From a virus: 64,000 bases of DNA. Below, one piece after another: positions 58,496 through 64,000 of this stretch. Numbering within the stretch: position 1 is the first letter of the stretch; every line of letters starts with the position of its first letter. The translations under genes and the position numbers were made by a program. Location: the IMG/VR virus record IMGVR_UViG_3300007513_002727, positions 1 to 64,000 of that record; one strand, written 5' to 3'. The notes beneath the pieces are model-generated. The model saw nothing but the letters and a program-made list of their open reading frames with translations, ran no database searches and was not told the origin of the DNA.

Positions 58496-59102
58496 TCAAT
58501 ATTTTAAAAAATTTCTTGCAGATAGAAATATTAATTTAAATGAACATATACAAATAGAAAAACTATGTTCTTTAGACATTGATCCAAAAGCATTTGAGAA
58601 TTTTGCAAACAAACATAGAGATGAAGCCACTGTCAAATGGTATCATCCAAGACCTTTCTTAAATGCAGAAACAAATGAACAGGCCATTAACGCAAACTGG
58701 ATTGGTTATAATGAACACAACACTACTGAAACAAATTGGGGACTAGATCCTAAACACAACAAAACTTTAAAAGAAATAATTGGTAAAGAAAACTTTAATA
58801 GATTAGGAATAGATCCTAATGAAACTTTATTAAGACTGTTAGAATATATGCCTGGACACTGTTTACCATTACACTATGACGGCTTTGAAGGATTTAAAAG
58901 ATTATATGGCAAAGAAAACAGCACAAGATTTTTTGTTGCAATAAGTGATTGGGATTGGGGTCATGCATTACAAGTTCATGATAATATTATTTCTAATTGG
59001 CAACCAGGCGACACTTATATTATTCCGGCAGGTGTATGCCATGCCAGTGCAAATTTTGGCATTTCACCCAAGTACACATTGACTGTTACAGGAGTCAGAT
59101 AA
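58488..59102 (+). CDS. 2OG-Fe(II) oxygenase-like protein 3 (204 aa)
   Basis: LPLHYDGFEGF (HxD), DWDWGHALQVHD and VCHASANFGISPKY (distal His). Closest to protein 1 in its N-terminal RPFLNAE region (cf. RPYHNGR). Ends with a TAATG overlap onto the aminotransferase gene. Confidence 0.66.
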   Translation: MDNQYFKKFLADRNINLNEHIQIEKLCSLDIDPKAFENFANKHRDEATVKWYHPRPFLNAETNEQAINANWIGYNEHNTTETNWGLDPKHNKTLKEIIGKENFNRLGIDPNETLLRLLEYMPGHCLPLHYDGFEGFKRLYGKENSTRFFVAISDWDWGHALQVHDNIISNWQPGDTYIIPAGVCHASANFGISPKYTLTVTGVR

Positions 59103-60151
59103 TGATTTCAAACGTAGCAGGTGATAGATTATACAATCAAATTCACGAAAGACTTAATGATGCATATCACAAAATTCACACTTCTGGAAACTGGATTGAT
59201 GGAGAATACTGTCAAAGTGCAGAACAAAAACTGAAACAAATTACAGGAAGAAAACACGCAAGACTAATGACTTCAGCAACAAGTTCATTAATGGTTGCTT
59301 TGATATCTTGGAACATAAGAAATAAAAATGTTGCCTGTGTAAATTACAGTTATGTTGCGAGTGCAAATCAAGCCGCTCTCTTAAACAATATAGATTTATT
59401 TGACGTTGATGAAAAAGGATTAATGCAATTAGATGAAATATTTGAACATGATCTTGTAATACCTGTTTCATTGTACGGCAATACTATTAATTACGATAAT
59501 TTGAAAGTGGGTAAAGATACAAAAGTTATTGTTGATTGTGCTCAAAGTTTAGGAGCAAAGTATAAAAACAAACCTGATGGTAGTTTTGGTGATGCGGCAG
59601 TATTCAGTTTTGCAAGAAACAAACCTATAGCAACAGCAGGTACTCATGGTGCTTTGGTTTGGGATGACGACTCCTTAACAACAATTATTCATGCAGTTTC
59701 TAACAATGGCAAATTAGGTAGAGATTCCAAGATACAAGCGTACGGAATAAACGCTGTTCCTATGGAACTACAAGCGGCACAAATTGATATAGGATTAGAT
59801 CATATGGGTGAATGGCAAGTAAAAAGAAAATCAATACATCAATATTATGTAGAACAATTTAAAAATTTACCCTTAGAAATTATACACGCAAATGACTATT
59901 GTGAATCTAATTATCACAAGTTTGCTTTAAAAACAAATCAAAGAAACGATTTGTACAAACATTGTCAAAAAAATAACATACAGGCTTTATTACATTATAC
60001 AGATAATTTTAGTGATTATTTTGGTTCTACTAAAGTGTTTCCAAACACTGATGCATTTTGTAAAACTGTAATTACATTACCAAATCATAGTTGGATGACT
60101 GATGCAGAAATAGAAACAGTTGCCAATACAGTGAAAGAATTTTATATATGA
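59102..60151 (+). CDS. DegT/DnrJ/EryC1-type aminotransferase
   Basis: PLP-dependent sugar aminotransferase of 349 aa. YSYVASANQAALLNNI, VIVDCAQSLGAKY and FSFARNKPIATAGTHGALV, where the last segment holds the Schiff-base lysine. Start at 59102 forms TAATG with the previous stop. Likely adds an amino group to a keto-sugar; acts with neighbouring sugar genes. Confidence 0.82.
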   Translation: MISNVAGDRLYNQIHERLNDAYHKIHTSGNWIDGEYCQSAEQKLKQITGRKHARLMTSATSSLMVALISWNIRNKNVACVNYSYVASANQAALLNNIDLFDVDEKGLMQLDEIFEHDLVIPVSLYGNTINYDNLKVGKDTKVIVDCAQSLGAKYKNKPDGSFGDAAVFSFARNKPIATAGTHGALVWDDDSLTTIIHAVSNNGKLGRDSKIQAYGINAVPMELQAAQIDIGLDHMGEWQVKRKSIHQYYVEQFKNLPLEIIHANDYCESNYHKFALKTNQRNDLYKHCQKNNIQALLHYTDNFSDYFGSTKVFPNTDAFCKTVITLPNHSWMTDAEIETVANTVKEFYI

Positions 60152-60684
60152 AAAATATTGCAGTAATAGGACATGATGGCAAACTTGGATCTGAGTTAAT
60201 GAAACAACCAAATACGATTGCTGTTCCATGGATGTTTGAAAACGATCACCAAGTTATTGCAAAATGGTTTGATGATAATCCTGCTGTTGATACTGTTTGG
60301 CACGTTGCAAGAACTTGTAGAAAACAAGGCACAAGACGTGACCATGAAACTTTTCTAACAGAACAAAAAGGTATGCTAGACTTAATGCAAACAAGAGCAA
60401 AACATTGTAGGTTTGTTTATGCATCAAGTAAGATAGTGTATGGACTAGGAGGTGTCAGCGACAACAAAGACGAAGTATTGCCAGTGCAAAAAGTGGCAGA
60501 ACATTTTTATGATGGCAAAGTTGGCATTCATAACTGTCCTGAATGGCAAACCACAAGGCAATTAAACATAAATGAACTGGACACCAAAAGAACCATTTAC
60601 GCCTGTACAAAATTATCAAATGAACAGATAATACAAAAACATTGTTCAAACTTTAAAATTATTAGAATATGGGATATAGCATAG
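60148..60684 (+). CDS. short NAD-dependent epimerase/reductase-like protein (178 aa)
   Basis: IGHDGKLGSEL is a Rossmann-type nucleotide motif; FVYASSKIVYG and YACTKLSNEQII supply the SDR Ser and YxxxK. About half the usual 300 residues: the C-terminal substrate domain is missing. RmlD-like. Could be a decayed or trimmed enzyme. Confidence 0.7.
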   Translation: MKNIAVIGHDGKLGSELMKQPNTIAVPWMFENDHQVIAKWFDDNPAVDTVWHVARTCRKQGTRRDHETFLTEQKGMLDLMQTRAKHCRFVYASSKIVYGLGGVSDNKDEVLPVQKVAEHFYDGKVGIHNCPEWQTTRQLNINELDTKRTIYACTKLSNEQIIQKHCSNFKIIRIWDIA

Positions 60685-61385
60685 ATTACAAAAAACTTTA
60701 CGAGCAAGTAGAAACTGTAAATGATTGGTTAGACCTTTTAAAAAATCCTAATTTTAATTGGACTGAGTGTATGTTAAGTTTGTCTAATTATAAACCAGGT
60801 GATTACAGTTTTGAAAAAATAGGCACCATAAATGGCACATGGAACTTTCAATCAGACAATTTAAAATTAAAAGCATCTGAAAGTTTAGATAATAATGAGT
60901 ATGCAGACAAATCTGAAATAGATTTTAAAAAACAATATAATTTTCATCACGGGTATAAAGAATATGAATCAAATGAATTAGCCAACTCTATTGCTAAAGC
61001 ACTAGGATTTACAGATTATAAAGCGGCTATTAATATTCAAGAACCTGGTAGTATAAAAAATCTTCATGCAGATTCTTTAAATGGATGGTTCAAAGATGTT
61101 GAAAAGTATCAGCACGTTGCATTAGATAAAAATCTTAAACAACCTAAAGGCACACAAAATTTACACCGTGTGTTTGTTGCATTAACTGATTGGAAACCAG
61201 GCTGGATGTGGCAGTTTGGAGTAGACCATTGGACTAATTGGAAAAGGGGCGACGTGGTTAATTTTGATTGGAGAAATGTACCACACTGTACAGCAAATGC
61301 AGGCTATTCACCACGTCCTATATTAAAGATTACAGGAATAAGCGAATTTATTAAAAAAAATAAACACTTTAATATTGTTATATAA
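60669..61385 (+). CDS. 2OG-Fe(II) oxygenase-like protein 4 (238 aa)
   Basis: NLHADSLNGW (HxD), DWKPGWMWQFG, and VPHCTANAGYSPRPILKITG (distal His, Arg). Strong similarity to protein 6 in this last motif. Overlaps the epimerase-like gene by 16 nt. Confidence 0.68.
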   Translation: MGYSIDYKKLYEQVETVNDWLDLLKNPNFNWTECMLSLSNYKPGDYSFEKIGTINGTWNFQSDNLKLKASESLDNNEYADKSEIDFKKQYNFHHGYKEYESNELANSIAKALGFTDYKAAINIQEPGSIKNLHADSLNGWFKDVEKYQHVALDKNLKQPKGTQNLHRVFVALTDWKPGWMWQFGVDHWTNWKRGDVVNFDWRNVPHCTANAGYSPRPILKITGISEFIKKNKHFNIVI

Positions 61386-61421
61386 ATACTACGGAGTCAA
61401 AAAACCTATAGGAGACAAACT

Positions 61422-62171
61422 ATGTATAAGTTCGAAACTAAAACAAACAAAGAAGGCGTTATAGAGGACGTGATCAATCACCAACCAGAAGGATACAATC
61501 CTACAACTGGTATCTATGCTTCTTCTTACATTTTCCAAGGTGACTGGGAAGATGAACTTAAGGCTCTAAACTTCACAAAGAGAGGTCTAGGTTTTAAAGA
61601 AGTTGAGAAAGTTGATGCTATGAAAGGCCAAGACACTCAATACCTTTACAACTCTTTTAGAAGTGCTGATGGTAAGGACACAACTCACGATCAGTTACAA
61701 GACTTCTGGAAAGAAGAAAATCCAGCAGATTACAAAGATACTAATTCAAAACTTTCTTCACCAAAACTAGGCGCAATTTGCGATTGGTTTCAATGTGAAA
61801 AAACTAGAATTAGAATCTTCCAACAACAACCAGGTGCTTATATGCAAATGCACACAGATTTTGATAACCAAAGAGGTACAACTCTAGGTGAAACTTTAAG
61901 AATATTTGTGCAATTGACAGATCAACCAGGTGGTGCTTGGTATAGACTTAAGACTACGGATTCAGAAGTAAGCATAAATCTACAAAAAGGTCAATTTTTG
62001 ATTTTCAATCCAGATCATACTGGACACCAAACTCAAAACCTAACTGACATTCCAAGAAATGCTTTCATGTTAGTTGTTAAAAGAAATGAATGGTTAGATT
62101 CTTTAACTAAGAACGAGACTATGACTTTTATCAATGTAAATGAACTTGCAGAGCAAAAAAAAGCAGTTTAA
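61422..62171 (+). CDS. 2OG-Fe(II) oxygenase-like protein 5 (249 aa)
   Basis: MQMHTDFDNQRG (HxD) and HTGHQTQNLTDIPRNAFML (distal His, Arg). The least similar of the six. Own TATAAATA box (61381-61388) and AGGAGA site, so separately expressed. GC-richer codons than its neighbours. Confidence 0.68.
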   Translation: MYKFETKTNKEGVIEDVINHQPEGYNPTTGIYASSYIFQGDWEDELKALNFTKRGLGFKEVEKVDAMKGQDTQYLYNSFRSADGKDTTHDQLQDFWKEENPADYKDTNSKLSSPKLGAICDWFQCEKTRIRIFQQQPGAYMQMHTDFDNQRGTTLGETLRIFVQLTDQPGGAWYRLKTTDSEVSINLQKGQFLIFNPDHTGHQTQNLTDIPRNAFMLVVKRNEWLDSLTKNETMTFINVNELAEQKKAV

Positions 62172-62184
62172 ACTAGTTTAAACT
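62165..62184. repeat. tandem palindrome AGTTTAAACT
   Basis: The self-complementary 10-mer AGTTTAAACT twice in a row at the end of the preceding gene. Confidence 0.8.
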
Positions 62185-62195
62185 ACTTTACTAAA

Positions 62196-62225
62196 TCGTA
62201 GCGGTGTGTTATAATACCGCTACGA
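62196..62225 (+). promoter_or_regulatory. 10-bp hairpin with TGTTATAAT loop
   Basis: TCGTAGCGGT and ACCGCTACGA, perfect 10-bp stem; the loop GTGTTATAAT contains an extended -10. Ends 5 nt before the ATG at 62231. Could be a terminator of the upstream gene, a promoter, or both. Confidence 0.65.
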
Positions 62226-62230
62226 AACTT

Positions 62231-62977
62231 ATGATTGACTCTTACACTCAACAACAATGGGATAGTATTATAACTGTCAAAGATCTATTTAGGTTTTTAG
62301 AAGATCCTAAATGTGATGTAATGCAATTATCTGACCATCTTGTTGATATTAACAAAAGTTGTTTTTGGAAAGCGGCCAACATTAATTTTAACTTTAATGT
62401 AGATGAAATTCTAAATGCCAAACCAATTATTAAACATAATGAATTATCAACACATACCATGGATGCTAATGAATATAAACGACATCAACAATACGGTTAT
62501 GGAAATGGATATGATAAAATTTTGCCAAATAAAGATACTCATGAAATTGCAAAAATACTAGGATTTGAAGACCCATACACCATAACTGTAAACAATCAAC
62601 CGCCTGGTGCATTAATGGGAAGACACGTTGACTTCTGTTCTAGTTTTCTTTATGAATATAAAGATATTGCTCCAAATATTATTAATTTAGAATATGATAA
62701 AGCATTAGGCAAACCAAAAAATTTTAAAAACATTATCAGATGTTTTGTAGCACTAGCAGACTGGCAACCTGGCCAAGTAGTAAATTTTGAACCAAACTTT
62801 TGGACACAATGGAAAAAGGGCGATGTTGTATTTTTTGATTGGCAGAATACTCCACACGCAACAATTAATGCTGGATTTCATCAAAGACCATTTATAAAAA
62901 TTACAGGCACTTTAAAAGATGATACATGGGTAATGAACGCAAAAGATACTAATGAAATTAAACAGTTTTCAATATAA
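62231..62977 (+). CDS. 2OG-Fe(II) oxygenase-like protein 6 (248 aa)
   Basis: GRHVDFCSSF (HxD), DWQPGQVVNFEPN and TPHATINAGFHQRPFIKITG. Closest to protein 4. A longer frame from a GTG at 62204 would run through the hairpin, so the ATG is preferred. Confidence 0.68.
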   Translation: MIDSYTQQQWDSIITVKDLFRFLEDPKCDVMQLSDHLVDINKSCFWKAANINFNFNVDEILNAKPIIKHNELSTHTMDANEYKRHQQYGYGNGYDKILPNKDTHEIAKILGFEDPYTITVNNQPPGALMGRHVDFCSSFLYEYKDIAPNIINLEYDKALGKPKNFKNIIRCFVALADWQPGQVVNFEPNFWTQWKKGDVVFFDWQNTPHATINAGFHQRPFIKITGTLKDDTWVMNAKDTNEIKQFSI

Positions 62978-64000
62978 AGTAGGAGAACACATTACCTGTA
63001 ACAAAATTAATGCTATACTTAAAAATGAAGAAACAAAACAAGGCATTAGTTTTATTACACCTTTTGAAGATTTTGATTTTTCGCAAGAACCTACCGAATC
63101 ATTTAATGAATTATTAAAACAACAATTCAATAAACTTAGACAAAACAATAATTACATAAAATTTTATTACTCAGGTGGCATAGACAGTCATATCTTATTG
63201 GATTTTTGTTTTAAAAATAATATTATGCTGGATGAGATTATATGTCTTAAGAGTGGCTTACCAGATGCAGACTACGAAATTGATCAATACGCAATACCGT
63301 TTTTGAAAAAACATCAAAATTCAATTAAAAGTAAAATTACAATTAAAGAACTTACAATTGAAAATTATTTAGAACACTACAAAAAAACTTTACAAAACCA
63401 TCTTAATTCTAACTACAGTGCTTTTCATAACTACATCCGCTGTTTTTGGCCTTATGATTTTTATGGACAACAACATGATCCAGCAATACTTCATATTAGA
63501 GCCATGGATAAACCTACGATGGTTTACGAAAACAATAATTGGTATGTGTATTTTCTAGACGGCAATCTTGAACCACACGAGAATAATTTTCAGTTTTATA
63601 GCAACAGTCCAAACATTATTGCCAAACAATGTCATACTTTCATAAATCAAAGTAATACCAATCTAACTTATAACCAACTATGTAAAACAATGGGTGTCAA
63701 ACTAGGAGATTATAATCAACCTGTTAAACAATTATTCTTTGGAGCCACTGACAACATTATAACTTATAAAGGACGCAATATTAGATATCACCACCCAAAA
63801 GAAAAAAAAGCAATACTCTTTTGTATTGAAAATTATCCAGACATGGTTGATATGTGGATAACTTATTTGGATCAACTTAAAAATTATATTCCTTCTTATT
63901 GGTGGGAGGCAGGTGCACCTGAAATGGGCACAGTAGGAGTATTATCAAAATTCTTTTGTTTAACCAAAAAAGATATAAAAACTGTAAATGAATTGTATCC
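62952..64000 (+). CDS. PP-loop (asparagine-synthase-like) protein, partial
   Basis: ATG at 62952 overlaps the oxygenase-like gene by 26 nt; the frame stays open to the right edge (349 codons seen). FYYSGGIDSHILLDF at about residue 72 is the PP-loop SGGxDS of ATP pyrophosphatases; no glutamine amidotransferase domain precedes it. Asn-synthase-like amidation or ligation in a sugar pathway is plausible. The 3' end lies outside the window. Confidence 0.75.
   Translation, partial: MKLNSFQYKVGEHITCNKINAILKNEETKQGISFITPFEDFDFSQEPTESFNELLKQQFNKLRQNNNYIKFYYSGGIDSHILLDFCFKNNIMLDEIICLKSGLPDADYEIDQYAIPFLKKHQNSIKSKITIKELTIENYLEHYKKTLQNHLNSNYSAFHNYIRCFWPYDFYGQQHDPAILHIRAMDKPTMVYENNNWYVYFLDGNLEPHENNFQFYSNSPNIIAKQCHTFINQSNTNLTYNQLCKTMGVKLGDYNQPVKQLFFGATDNIITYKGRNIRYHHPKEKKAILFCIENYPDMVDMWITYLDQLKNYIPSYWWEAGAPEMGTVGVLSKFFCLTKKDIKTVNELY

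Noticed and set aside
58997-59101. 35-codon upstream extension of the aminotransferase
   Set aside because: It overlaps the previous gene in another frame; the TAATG start at 59102 fits the family N-terminus.

Overview
The window looks like one arm of a large, AT-rich tailed-phage genome, most likely a T4-like marine myovirus. The phage reading rests on the dense packing of tiny overlapping genes, phage replication genes (NrdA/NrdB, ATP-dependent DNA ligase, an AAA ATPase, a PD-(D/E)XK nuclease), virion parts (PAAR spike tip, pectate-lyase-fold tailspike, families of small repetitive structural proteins) and T4-late-like TAAATA boxes. Nothing seen fixes the host. A circularly permuted, two-piece tmRNA, a DUF1178 gene and operator-like sites resembling NrdR boxes would fit a marine alphaproteobacterium such as SAR11; marine picocyanobacteria, which also have permuted tmRNA, are the alternative. 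The main T4 head genes are not in the window.

Layout. 1-120 is the end of a tail-fibre-like gene. 121-16.5 kb is an early-type arm on the minus strand, with about 50 mostly small genes in eight operons. Each operon starts at a near-identical promoter (TTGAC-N16-TATAAT, extended -10 TGTTATAAT), usually followed by a GGAG(TTGAA) ribosome site. It carries two peptidoglycan hydrolases, DNA ligase, an AAA ATPase and many secreted or lipoprotein-like small proteins. 16.5-18.3 kb is a regulatory hub: duplicated operator/promoter units on the plus strand, clusters of NrdR-box-like palindromes, hairpins and short tandem repeats.

18.3-43 kb is mainly plus strand and mixes virion-type genes with accessory cargo: a UDP-glucose-type dehydrogenase, four N-twitch radical SAM proteins in two convergent pairs, DUF1178, a TctA/TctC transporter pair, sulfotransferase-, methyltransferase- and glycosyltransferase-like genes, a predicted nucleotidyltransferase, a ten-cysteine 49-residue peptide, a glutathione peroxidase and the tailspike. 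Many of these genes lack a ribosome site and have a TAAATA box ending 5-8 nt before the ATG, which suggests leaderless late messages.

43-51 kb holds nrdA, nrdB, the PAAR protein, a structural protein, an FTR1-type iron permease, ribosomal protein bL12 and the permuted tmRNA. 51-64 kb holds a ParB-like gene, a protein-isoaspartate methyltransferase, a DUF3445-like gene, two candidate structured RNAs, and a run of six HxD...H oxygenase-like genes interleaved with a DegT aminotransferase, a short epimerase-like protein and a PP-loop (asparagine-synthase-like) gene that runs off the right edge.

Taken together, the early arm probably handles takeover and lysis functions, the middle builds and decorates virions or sugars, and the cargo touches host translation (bL12, tmRNA), nutrient uptake (TctA/TctC, FTR1), redox and protein repair (GPx, Pcm) and peptide or sugar modification (radical SAM and oxygenase-like genes). 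Functions come from reading motifs by eye; no database search was run.
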